Shown here in pieces: positions 8,668 through 15,792 of a stretch of DNA of 64,000 nt. This stretch comes from Spongisporangium articulatum. Its GTDB lineage: Bacteria; Actinomycetota; Actinomycetes; Actinomycetales; Kineosporiaceae. The stretch spans positions 1,054,001 to 1,118,000 of the forward strand of contig NZ_JBITLV010000001.1 in NCBI RefSeq assembly GCF_044465595.1, given 5' to 3'. The position numbers and the translations under genes were made by a program. The notes under the pieces were generated by a model. That model worked only from the letters and a program-made list of their open reading frames with translations, was not told the origin of the DNA and ran no database searches. The number at the start of each line of letters is the position of its first letter. The stretch's first letter is position 1.

Positions 8668-10221
8668 TCAGGCCAGAGGCCCGGTGACGGTCTCGGCGGC
8701 CCGGCGCAGGGCGCCGGAGCTGAGCAGTTCGACGGTGCGCTCGATGTCCGGTGCGAGGTAGCGGTCCGGGCCGGGCCCGGGGACGACGTCCCGCAGCGCG
8801 GCGCGTACCGCGCCCGTTGCGGGGGCGGGCCCGAGCGGGGCGCGCAGGTCGAGAGCGCGGGCCGCGGTGAGGATCTCGATCGCGATCACCCGGCGCAGCC
8901 CGTCGACGGCCCGGCGCAGCTTGCGGGCCGCGGCCCAGCCCATCGAGACGTGGTCCTCCTGCATGGCGCTGCTCGGGATCGAGTCGACGGACGCCGGGGC
9001 CGCGAGCCGCTTGAGCTCGCTCACGATCCCGGCCGCCGTGTACTGAGCGATCATCAGGCCGGAGTCGACCCCGGGCCGGTCGGCGAGGAACGGGGTGAGC
9101 CCGGCGTTGCGATGCGCGTCGAGGTGCCGGTCGACCCGCCGTTCCGCGATCGAGGCCAGGTCGGCCACCGCGATGGCCAGGAAGTCGAGCACGTAGGCGA
9201 CGGGGGCGCCGTGGAAGTTGCCGTTCGACTCGACCCGCCCGTCGGTGGTCAGCACCGGGTTGTCGATCACGGCGGCCAGCTCGCGGTCGGCCACGGTGGC
9301 CGCGTGGGCGAGCGTGTCGCGGGCGGCGCCGTGCACCTGCGGGGAGCAGCGCAGCGAGTAGGCGTCCTGCACGCGGGTGCAGGCGGCCGGGTCCCGGTGG
9401 CTGGCCATGATCGCCGAATCCGCCAGAAGCGCGCGCAGATTCGCGGCCGAGGCGGCCTGTCCCGGATGGGGTCGCAGGGCCTGCAGGTCGGCGGCGAACA
9501 CCGCGTCGGTGCCCAGCAGCGCCTCGACACTCATCGCCGCCGCCACGTCGGCCTCGACCAGCAGCTGTTCGAGATCGGCCAGCGCCAGCACCAGCTGGCC
9601 CAGCATCCCGTCGGTGCCGTTGATGAGGGCCAGTCCCTCCTTCTCGGCGAGCGTCACGGGGGTCAGCCCGGCCCCGGCGAGCGCGTCCGCGGCGGCCGAG
9701 CGGTCGCCGTCCGGCCCCCGCACCTCGCCCTCGCCGATCAGGGCCAGCGCGACGTGCGCGAGCGGCGCGAGGTCGCCCGAGCAGCCGAGCGACCCGTACT
9801 CGAGAACGACTGGGGTGAGGCGCTTGTCGAGCAGCCCGGCGTACCCGGCGGCGGTCCGCGGGTGCACGCCGGTACGCCCGCTGGCCAGCGTCGACAGCCG
9901 CAGCAGCATCATGGCCCGCACGACCTCGGTCTCCACCTCGGCGCCACTGCCCGCGGCGTGCGAGCGGATCAGTCCGAGCTGCAGCGCCGCACGGTCCTCG
10001 ACCGGGATGGACAGCGTGGCCAGGGCCCCGAACCCGGTCGATATGCCGTAGTGCGGCTCGACGTCGTCGGCCAGCTTCTCGATCACCGCGCGTCCCGCCG
10101 CGACCGCCCGCTCGGCGTCGGCGCTCAGCCGCACCCCGGCGCCGTGCCGGGCCACGGCGAGCACGTCGTCCCTGCTCACCGGGCCGGTGCCGACCTCGAC
10201 CGTCTCGCTCATGCCCTTCAT
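8668..10221 (-). CDS. hutH: Histidine ammonia-lyase
   Basis: HutH removes ammonia from L-histidine to give trans-urocanate, the committed step of the pathway. The protein (517 residues from this start) contains HYGISTGFGALA (catalytic Tyr), LIRSHAAGSG, the MIO-forming region GSLGCSGDLAPLAH, ALINGTDGMLG, DAYSLRCSPQVHGA and SMQEDHVSMGW. The MIO triad is Cys-Ser-Gly (about residues 147-149) instead of the common Ala-Ser-Gly; the cyclising Ser is kept. ATG at 10221 follows AGGGG by 4-5 nt; ATG at 10212 is possible, while a start at 10305 would lie inside the upstream inverted repeat. It is the first gene of the hut operon, divergent from an IclR regulator. Confidence 0.95.
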   Translation of the reverse strand: MKGMSETVEVGTGPVSRDDVLAVARHGAGVRLSADAERAVAAGRAVIEKLADDVEPHYGISTGFGALATLSIPVEDRAALQLGLIRSHAAGSGAEVETEVVRAMMLLRLSTLASGRTGVHPRTAAGYAGLLDKRLTPVVLEYGSLGCSGDLAPLAHVALALIGEGEVRGPDGDRSAAADALAGAGLTPVTLAEKEGLALINGTDGMLGQLVLALADLEQLLVEADVAAAMSVEALLGTDAVFAADLQALRPHPGQAASAANLRALLADSAIMASHRDPAACTRVQDAYSLRCSPQVHGAARDTLAHAATVADRELAAVIDNPVLTTDGRVESNGNFHGAPVAYVLDFLAIAVADLASIAERRVDRHLDAHRNAGLTPFLADRPGVDSGLMIAQYTAAGIVSELKRLAAPASVDSIPSSAMQEDHVSMGWAAARKLRRAVDGLRRVIAIEILTAARALDLRAPLGPAPATGAVRAALRDVVPGPGPDRYLAPDIERTVELLSSGALRRAAETVTGPLA

Positions 10222-10294
10222 CGAACCCCTAGGACCCCGCGCGGGGCGAGACCGCCACACCCGATACTGTCTGAGATCCGAGACACCCACTTCG

Positions 10295-10378
10295 GTCGTG
10301 ATCATGCAGAAACCTCGATTTCGATCGCGGCGGCGGGTGGGCGCGTTCGAGAAGTCGAGGTTTCTGCATGATCACGAC
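10295..10378. repeat. GATC-tipped inverted repeat at the hutH/iclR divergent junction
   Basis: Arms at 10295-10318 and 10355-10378 are perfectly complementary over 24 bp (outer sequence CGTGATCATGCAGAAACC), separated by a 36-bp loop. The right arm contains the ATG of the IclR gene and a GAGG 7 nt before it, so a folded transcript would hide that ribosome site. It belongs to the repeat family described in the findings. Confidence 0.85.
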
Positions 10379-11129
10379 GAATGTGCCGGGGGCGACCAGG
10401 GCGTTGCAGGCGCTGCGGGTCCTGGCCGCGACGGGCCCCATGCCGGCCACCCACATCGCGCGCTCCCTCGGCCTGCCCCGCAGCACGACCTACCACCTGC
10501 TGAACGCCATGACCGAGCAGGGTTTCGTCGTCCACCTGCCCGAGGAGCGGCGCTACACGCTGGGTCTGGCCGCGTTCGAGATCGGCACCGCCTACACCCG
10601 GCACGGGTCGCTGCAGCGGCTGGCCCGCCCGGTACTGGCCCGGCTGGTCGACGGGCTGCACGAGAGCGCCCACCTGGCCGTTCTGCACGGTCGCGAGGTG
10701 CTCTACCTGATCGAGGAACGCGCGCCCGGCCGCCCGCCACTGGTCACCGACGTCGGCGTCCGGCTGCCGGCCCAGCTCACCGCCAGCGGTCGGGCGATGC
10801 TCGCCGCGCTCCCGGCCGCGCAGGTCCGGGCCCTGTTCGCGGACGCGGGGGCCTTCGTGCAGCGGCACGAACCCGGTCCGACGACGCTCTCGCAACTGCG
10901 CCGGGTGCTCACCCGGGTGCGGGCGGCCGGCGTCGCGCACGAGGACGGCGAGGTCACCCCGGGCTTCGCGTCCGTGGCCTCCGCAGTGCTCGACCCGAGC
11001 GGCCACCCGGCGGCCGCCGTCGCCGTCACCTTCGAGACCGAGCGCGTGGACGACGCCGCGCGGCTCGCGCTGGCCTCCGCCGCGTCCCGGGCGGCCACCA
11101 CGTTGAGCCGCCGCCTCATGGGCCGTTGA
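10368..11129 (+). CDS. IclR family transcriptional regulator, probable hut regulator
   Basis: 253 residues: an N-terminal winged helix-turn-helix (ATRALQALRVLAATGPMPATHIARSLGLPRSTTYHLLNAM, residues about 7-50) and a C-terminal IclR effector domain. The effector domain contains HLAVLHGREVLYLIEE, LTASGRAMLA and GVAHEDGEVTPGFASVASAVLD. It is transcribed away from hutH, so it most likely controls the hut operon in response to urocanate or a related intermediate; that role is inferred from position. The ATG lies inside the right arm of the inverted repeat 10295-10378, with GAGG 7 nt upstream; no better start is visible. Confidence 0.88.
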   Translation: MITTNVPGATRALQALRVLAATGPMPATHIARSLGLPRSTTYHLLNAMTEQGFVVHLPEERRYTLGLAAFEIGTAYTRHGSLQRLARPVLARLVDGLHESAHLAVLHGREVLYLIEERAPGRPPLVTDVGVRLPAQLTASGRAMLAALPAAQVRALFADAGAFVQRHEPGPTTLSQLRRVLTRVRAAGVAHEDGEVTPGFASVASAVLDPSGHPAAAVAVTFETERVDDAARLALASAASRAATTLSRRLMGR

Positions 11130-11275
11130 GCCTCTGGATGGGCACGAGGCGGGCGCCGATCGTCGACGAGGCAATCTCGTGTGGATACAGCAGCTGAGAT
11201 TCACTCGTCGACGAATCGGTTGTACAGCCGGACCGTCTCGTCGTGCGTCTCCACCGTCTCGCTGACCCGGACGCG
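11130..11275. other. Intergenic remainder between the iclR gene and the terminator-like hairpins
   Basis: No intact gene was found. On the minus strand about 20 codons before a stop near 11203 read like the tail of a lost protein (ETVETHDETVRL, high GC3), but no upstream start or family could be recognised. Palindromic TCGTCGACGA sequences occur near 11159 and 11205. Confidence 0.35.
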
Positions 11276-11314
11276 TCGAGGCCCGGCCCTCCGTGCGGGA
11301 AGACCGGGCCTCGA
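11276..11314. terminator. GC-rich hairpin, probable bidirectional terminator
   Basis: TCGAGGCCCGG (11276-11286) pairs perfectly with CCGGGCCTCGA (11304-11314) around a 17-nt loop, between the converging iclR gene and the transporter operon. There is no U-tract, as is usual for actinobacterial hairpin terminators. Confidence 0.55.
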
Positions 11315-11319
11315 TTGGT

Positions 11320-11383
11320 CGTGATCAAGGAACCTTTGAGCTACGGCGCCGGGGTGCCTTCGTCAAAGCGTTCCTTGATCACG
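11320..11383. repeat. Short GATC-tipped inverted repeat
   Basis: CGTGATCAAGGAAC (11320-11333) is repeated in reverse complement at 11370-11383, with partial pairing inside (CTTTGA/TCAAAG). It lies just beyond the stop codon of the solute-binding-protein gene and probably helps end both convergent transcripts. Confidence 0.7.
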
Positions 11384-11395
11384 GCCACGGTCGGC

Positions 11396-12313
11396 TTACG
11401 CCAGACCGTTCGTGGTCAGCCATTCCTTGGCCACCGTGGCGGTGTCCTGCTTGTCGATGGCGACCTTCTGCATGAGCTCGGTCAGCGTCTCGGTGGTGAG
11501 CTTGGCCGAGACCGCGTTCAGGGCCGTCGACACGGTCGGGGTCACCTTCGACTTGGTGATGACCGGGACCACGTTGGCGTTCAGGAACACGTGGTTCGGG
11601 TCGCTCAGCAGGACGAACCCGTTCTGTGTGATGCTCGGGTCGGTGGTGAAGAGGTTGGTGGCGTCGACCCGGCCGTTCTTCAGGGCCTTCACGGTCACCG
11701 GACCACCGGCGTCCAGCGTGACGAACTTCTTGAACGTCAGGCCGTACTTCGCCTTCAGACCCGGGACGCCGGTGGCGCGGGTCTTCCACTCGGCCGGGCC
11801 GCCCAGCGTCAGGTTCTTCGCGTAGGGCGCGAGGTCGGCGATGGACTTCAGCTTGTACTTGTCGGCCGTGGCCTTCGTGACGACCAGACCGTCCGTGTCC
11901 TCCGCGGTCGACTGGTCGAGCACCGTGAGCGTCGCCGGCAGCTTCGTCTTCAGGTCGGCGAGGATCTGCTCGGGCGTGGAGGCCCCGGCGTTCTTGTCGT
12001 AGTACTGCAGCAGGTAGCCGTTGTACTCGGGCAGCAGGTCGATCGAGCCGTCCTGCAGCGCCTTGAGGTAGACCTCGCGGGACCCGATGTTCAGCTTCTT
12101 GCTGACCTTGACGCCCTTGGCCTCCAGCGCGCCGGCGTAGATCTCGGCGAGCAGGATGTTCTCGGGGAAGTTCGCCGAGCCGACGGTGATGGTGTCGGCC
12201 GCGGCCGGGCTGGAGCCCGAGTCGGTGCTGAGGGCGTCGGAACCGCCGCAGGCCGTGAGGGCCAGGGCGGAGAGGGCGACGGCGGCCACCACGGCCAACC
12301 GGTTGCGGTTCAT
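11396..12313 (-). CDS. Glycine betaine/quaternary-amine ABC transporter, lipoprotein substrate-binding protein
   Basis: 305 residues. The N terminus is a lipoprotein signal (LSALALTACGGSD, lipobox Cys at about residue 21), so the protein is anchored outside the membrane. The mature part is an OpuAC/OsmF-type binding domain: ITVGSANFPENILLAEIYAGAL, DLLPEYNGYLLQYY and ATNLFTTDPSI. This class binds betaine, choline, carnitine or proline betaine, and ergothioneine importers also belong to it. ATG at 12313 follows AGGAG by about 7 nt. It is the last gene of the minus-strand operon, 89 bp after the second permease. The ligand cannot be read from sequence by eye. Confidence 0.9.
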   Translation of the reverse strand: MNRNRLAVVAAVALSALALTACGGSDALSTDSGSSPAAADTITVGSANFPENILLAEIYAGALEAKGVKVSKKLNIGSREVYLKALQDGSIDLLPEYNGYLLQYYDKNAGASTPEQILADLKTKLPATLTVLDQSTAEDTDGLVVTKATADKYKLKSIADLAPYAKNLTLGGPAEWKTRATGVPGLKAKYGLTFKKFVTLDAGGPVTVKALKNGRVDATNLFTTDPSITQNGFVLLSDPNHVFLNANVVPVITKSKVTPTVSTALNAVSAKLTTETLTELMQKVAIDKQDTATVAKEWLTTNGLA

Positions 12314-12402
12314 GGGTTTCTCCTGGTCTTCGAGCCCGTCAGGGACGTCGGGCACGCTGGGTTTCACAGCTACAGGTACTGGCAACCATCCAACAGGACG
12401 GG

Positions 12403-13155
12403 TCAGACAGTCTGTTCGGCGGACACCACACCCTCCCCGCCTGCGGCGGTCAGCGACGGCACGGACGCCGTCGAGCGGTACCGGCCGGAGACGCCGCGCG
12501 AGACGACCAGCCGCTGGACGAGCGCCAGCACCAGGTCGAGGGCGAGCGCCATCACGGCCACGAGCAGGGCGCCGGCCGCCATCTGGCCGTAGTCCTGCTG
12601 CTGCAGGCCGTCCAGGATCAGTCGCCCGAGCCCCCCGAGCGTTACGGACGCGGCCACGGTGGCGGTCGCCACGATCTGCAGCACCGCGCTGCGCACGCCG
12701 GAGATGATCAGCGGCAGGGCGTTGGGCACCTCGACCCGCCACAGCACCTGCCAGCCGGTCATGCCCATCCCGCGGGCGGCGTCCCGGACGGCGGGGTCGA
12801 CGTTCTCGACCCCCGCGTACGTGTTCGACAGCACCGCAGGCACCCCGAGGACGACGAGCACCAGGAGAGCCGGGCCGAGGTAGGCGAAGTCGCCGCTGAA
12901 GTAGCTGCTCGCCCACACGACGACCAGCACCAGCAGGCCGTAGCTGGGCAGCGCCCGCAGGGCGTTGGCCATGCCGGCGATGGCCACCGAACCGCGCCCG
13001 GTGTGGCCGATGTACAGCCCGAGCGGCAGGGCGATGACCAGCACCACCAGCAGGGCTCCGAGCGAGTACTCGACATGCTGCACGAGCCGGTGCGGGATGC
13101 CGTCCTCGCCCGACCAGTGGGTCGAGTCCTGCAGGTAGGTGATGACGACGTTCAT
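12403..13155 (-). CDS. ABC transporter permease, OpuA/OsmW type
   Basis: 250 residues with about five to six membrane segments and the ABC permease (BPD) coupling motif region AVRDAARGMGMTGWQVLWRVEVPNALPLIISGVRSA. It forms the membrane channel with the next permease for uptake of the quaternary-amine substrate. The ATG at 13155 overlaps the stop of that permease as ATGA (13152-13155); a longer frame starting at 13242 lacks membrane-protein character and overlaps the neighbour by 90 bp, so it was not chosen. Confidence 0.9.
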   Translation of the reverse strand: MNVVITYLQDSTHWSGEDGIPHRLVQHVEYSLGALLVVLVIALPLGLYIGHTGRGSVAIAGMANALRALPSYGLLVLVVVWASSYFSGDFAYLGPALLVLVVLGVPAVLSNTYAGVENVDPAVRDAARGMGMTGWQVLWRVEVPNALPLIISGVRSAVLQIVATATVAASVTLGGLGRLILDGLQQQDYGQMAAGALLVAVMALALDLVLALVQRLVVSRGVSGRYRSTASVPSLTAAGGEGVVSAEQTV

Positions 13156-13799
13156 CGCCGCACCACCGCCCGCTGCCACGGCGTCAGCAACCGCCCGCCC
13201 AGCACCACCAGCAGGTCGAGGACGACGGCCAGCACCAGGCACAGCAGCACGCCGAGCAGTACCTCACCGGTGTCGAAGAGCCCGAAGCCCTCGGTGAACA
13301 GCGAACCCAGCTGGGCGATGCCGATCAGCGCCGAGACCGACACGAGACTGACGTTGGAGACCACCGCCACCCGCAGGCCCGCGACGATCACCGGCACCGC
13401 GATCGGCAGGTCGACCTTCAGGAACCGGCCCGGCCCGGTGAAGCCCATCGCCGTGGCCGCCGCGCGGACCTCGGGCGACACGGCCGCCAGCGCGTCGGCC
13501 ACCACCCGGACCAGCAGGGCCACGGTGTAGACGGTCAGCGCCACCACCACGTTGACGGGGGAGAGGATCTTCGTGCCGATGATCAGCGGCATCAGCACGA
13601 ACAGGGCCAGCGACGGGATCGTGTACAGCAGCCCGGCCAGGTTCGTCATGGGCGCGTACGTCCAGCGGTAGCGCGCGGCCACCCAGCCCAACGGCAGCGC
13701 CACGAGCAGCCCGATCACCACCGGCACCACCGAGAGCCACAGGTGCGACAGCGTGTACCGGGCGACGTCGTCGGGGTGGTCGCGCAGGTAGTCGATCAC
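13152..13799 (-). CDS. ABC transporter permease, OpuA/OsmY type
   Basis: 215-residue polytopic membrane protein with five to six hydrophobic helices. The coupling loop AVSPEVRAAATAMGFTGPGRFLKVDLPIAVPVIVAGLRVA is the BPD transport signature. It pairs with the product of 12403-13155. Its ATG at 13799 overlaps the ATPase gene stop as ATGA, so ATPase, permease and permease are translationally coupled. Confidence 0.9.
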   Translation of the reverse strand: MIDYLRDHPDDVARYTLSHLWLSVVPVVIGLLVALPLGWVAARYRWTYAPMTNLAGLLYTIPSLALFVLMPLIIGTKILSPVNVVVALTVYTVALLVRVVADALAAVSPEVRAAATAMGFTGPGRFLKVDLPIAVPVIVAGLRVAVVSNVSLVSVSALIGIAQLGSLFTEGFGLFDTGEVLLGVLLCLVLAVVLDLLVVLGGRLLTPWQRAVVRR

Positions 13800-14911
13800 G
13801 AGGCGGCCCCGGCCTGACGGCGTGCGGCCAGTTCCTTCTCGATCGCGGCCACGGCCACCCCGGCGGTGACCGTCCCGACCAGCGCGCCGTCGTCGTCCAC
13901 CAGCACCCCGCGCCCCGACGGCGAGGACAGGCTCGCGTCGAGGATCGCGCGCAGCGAGCCGGACGCCGGGGCGACCGTCCCGCCGCGGTGCAGCAGGTCC
14001 GGCGTCACGGTGGCGGTCACGGCCGCGGCCCGGACCCAGCCGATCGGCTTGCGGGCGTCGTCCACGGCCAGCACCCAGCCGTCGACCGCCGCGGCCTGGA
14101 CCGCGGCGGCCTCGGCCCCGAGCCCCACGGTCTTCTCGTCCTGCGTGGCCACCGAGCTCGCGGTGGTGAAACCCAGTGCGCGGTAGCCGCGGTCACGCCC
14201 GACGAACCCGGCCACGAAGTCGTCGACCGGGTCGTTCAGCAGCACGGACGGCGGCGCGAGCTGGCCGAGCGTGCCGCCCACCTTGAGCACGGCCACCTGG
14301 TCGCCGAGCTTCACCGCCTCGTCGATGTCGTGCGTGACGAAGATGATCGTCTTGCCGAGTTCGGCCTGCAGGCGGAGGAACTCGTCCTGCAGTTCGGCGC
14401 GGACCACGGGGTCGACGGCGCTGAACGGCTCGTCCATCAGCATCACGGGCGGGTCGGCGGCCAGGGCCCGCGCGACGCCGACGCGCTGCTGCTGCCCGCC
14501 GGACAACTGCGCCGGGTAGCGCTTGGCGAAGGTCGTCGAGAGCCCGACCCGCTCCATCAGCTCGAGCGCGCGCGCCCGGGCCTGCTTCTTGTCCTGGCCG
14601 AGCAGGTAGGGGACGGTCGCGATGTTGTCCACGATCGTGCGGTGCGGGAACAACCCGGCGTGCTGGATGACGTAGCCGATGCCGCGCCGCAGGGTGGCCG
14701 CGTTCACCGCGCCCGTGTCCTGGTCGTCCAGCCAGATGGTGCCGCTGGTCGGCTCGATCATCCGGTTGATCATTCGCAGCGAGGTGGTCTTGCCGCATCC
14801 GGACGGCCCGACGAACACCGTGATCTGGCCGGACGGCGCGACCAGGTCGAGCCCGTCGACGGCCACGGTTCCGTCGGGGTACCGCTTGGTCACCGACTCG
14901 AATCGGATCAC
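13796..14911 (-). CDS. ABC transporter ATP-binding protein, quaternary-amine (OpuAA/ProV-like) type
   Basis: 371 residues. Residues about 1-240 are the nucleotide-binding domain: Walker A GPSGCGKTTS, Q-loop YVIQHAGLFPH, signature LSGGQQQRVGVARALA, Walker B VMLMDEPFSAVDP and switch FVTHD. Residues about 250-371 form a CBS-like regulatory tail (RAILDASLSSPSGRGVLVDDDGALVG), as in ionic-strength-sensing OpuA proteins. GTG at 14911 overlaps the regulator stop as GTGA (14908-14911); a longer upstream frame is only a shadow of the regulator gene. It energises uptake for the operon. Confidence 0.92.
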   Translation of the reverse strand: MIRFESVTKRYPDGTVAVDGLDLVAPSGQITVFVGPSGCGKTTSLRMINRMIEPTSGTIWLDDQDTGAVNAATLRRGIGYVIQHAGLFPHRTIVDNIATVPYLLGQDKKQARARALELMERVGLSTTFAKRYPAQLSGGQQQRVGVARALAADPPVMLMDEPFSAVDPVVRAELQDEFLRLQAELGKTIIFVTHDIDEAVKLGDQVAVLKVGGTLGQLAPPSVLLNDPVDDFVAGFVGRDRGYRALGFTTASSVATQDEKTVGLGAEAAAVQAAAVDGWVLAVDDARKPIGWVRAAAVTATVTPDLLHRGGTVAPASGSLRAILDASLSSPSGRGVLVDDDGALVGTVTAGVAVAAIEKELAARRQAGAAS

Positions 14912-15600
14912 CGGTTGATCACGCTCTTCTCCGTCTCGTGGTCGGGGCCGAGGGCCCCGAGGATGGCCGACACCCCGGCGGCCTCCTGCGCGAGCAGGCG
15001 GCCGTAGCGGGCGGCGGTGGGTTCGTCGATCCGGTAGACCGGGCCGACGACGCTGAGGGCGGCCAGCACGCCGCCGGGGTGGTGCACGGGCGCGGCGATC
15101 GCCGTCACGTCGACCTCGATGGCCGAACGCAACGTCACGTAGCCGGCGGCCGGGGTCTGGCCGGTGAGGACGGCGCCGACCGCGCTGCCGGCCAGCGGAC
15201 CGGTGCGCCCGGTCCAGCTGGTGTGCCGCACCGAGTGGGTGCCCTCGACGGTGGCCACGTAGAGCGCGGTGCTGCCCGGGCCGCGGATGCACAGGTACGT
15301 GGACTCGCCCGTGGCCTCCACGATGCGGGCCATGGCCGGGCGGGCCACCTCCACGACCGACTGCTGCGAGAACGCCTTGGCCCCCAGCTGCACGAGGTTG
15401 GCCCCGGCCCGGTACGAGCCGTCCTCCGCGCGGCTGACGAAGTCGGCGTTCTCCAGGGTGCGCAGCAGGCGTAACGTCGTGCTCGTCGGCAGGCCCGTGC
15501 TGCGCGCGCACTCGGTGAGCGAGGGCGCGTCGCTGGCGCAGACCGTCGCCAGGACGGCGAGGGCCCGTTCGACCGTGCGGGTGGGCGCGGACTCGTTGAT
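14908..15600 (-). CDS. IclR family transcriptional regulator with no standard start codon
   Basis: The frame encodes a complete IclR protein: a winged helix-turn-helix (TVERALAVLATVC, then LTECARSTGLPTSTTLRLLRTLE) and an effector domain ending at 14908. The first GTG of the frame (about 15393) is inside the protein and would delete the DNA-binding domain. The frame stays open up to a TAA at 15712-15714 without any ATG, GTG or TTG. The best candidate is ATC at 15600, 9 nt after GGAG; the start is therefore uncertain. It is the first gene of the importer operon and divergent from the lyase gene, so it is the likely regulator of both, by analogy with other IclR loci. Confidence 0.8.
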   Translation of the reverse strand: MNESAPTRTVERALAVLATVCASDAPSLTECARSTGLPTSTTLRLLRTLENADFVSRAEDGSYRAGANLVQLGAKAFSQQSVVEVARPAMARIVEATGESTYLCIRGPGSTALYVATVEGTHSVRHTSWTGRTGPLAGSAVGAVLTGQTPAAGYVTLRSAIEVDVTAIAAPVHHPGGVLAALSVVGPVYRIDEPTAARYGRLLAQEAAGVSAILGALGPDHETEKSVINR

Positions 15601-15729
15601 CGCTCTGCTCTCCGGTGGGGCGGATGGGGCGGCCGTGCGGCGACCGGACCAGTCTCGCCTGCGGGTTGCCGCAGGTGCGGGCTCAACTCTGCACGGTTTG
15701 GCAACGAATCTTTAGTCTTCCAGTCAAGA

Positions 15730-15757
15730 TTTCACCAGATGGAAACGGTATGCCGTT
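15730..15757. promoter_or_regulatory. Candidate IclR operator region: TTTCACCAGATGGAAA plus palindrome AACGG-TATG-CCGTT
   Basis: TTTCACCAGATGGAAA (15730-15745) has the TTTC...GAAA outer symmetry expected of IclR operators and is followed directly by the perfect 5-bp inverted repeat at 15744-15757. A related sequence (TTCATCTGATGGAA) precedes the flavoenzyme gene at 17331. It sits between the divergent regulator/transporter operon and the lyase gene, upstream of the probable -35 of the latter. Confidence 0.5.
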
Positions 15758-15786
15758 GACCGAAACCCCGGGCCGGGGTTCATGCT
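15756..15786 (+). promoter_or_regulatory. Possible promoter of the lyase gene
   Basis: TTGACC (15756-15761) and CATGCT (15781-15786) are separated by 19 bp, and the -10-like box is 6 nt before the GTG start, which would give a leaderless transcript. The -10 is weak. The -35 overlaps the palindrome at 15744-15757, so a bound regulator would block it. Confidence 0.4.
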
Positions 15787-15792
15787 GACGCC

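Noticed and set aside
11200..11262. Possible C-terminal peptide of a lost gene on the minus strand (ETVETHDETVRL... stop)
   Set aside because: Codon use looks real, but no start or family could be found and the hairpins cut the frame; too little to call a pseudogene.
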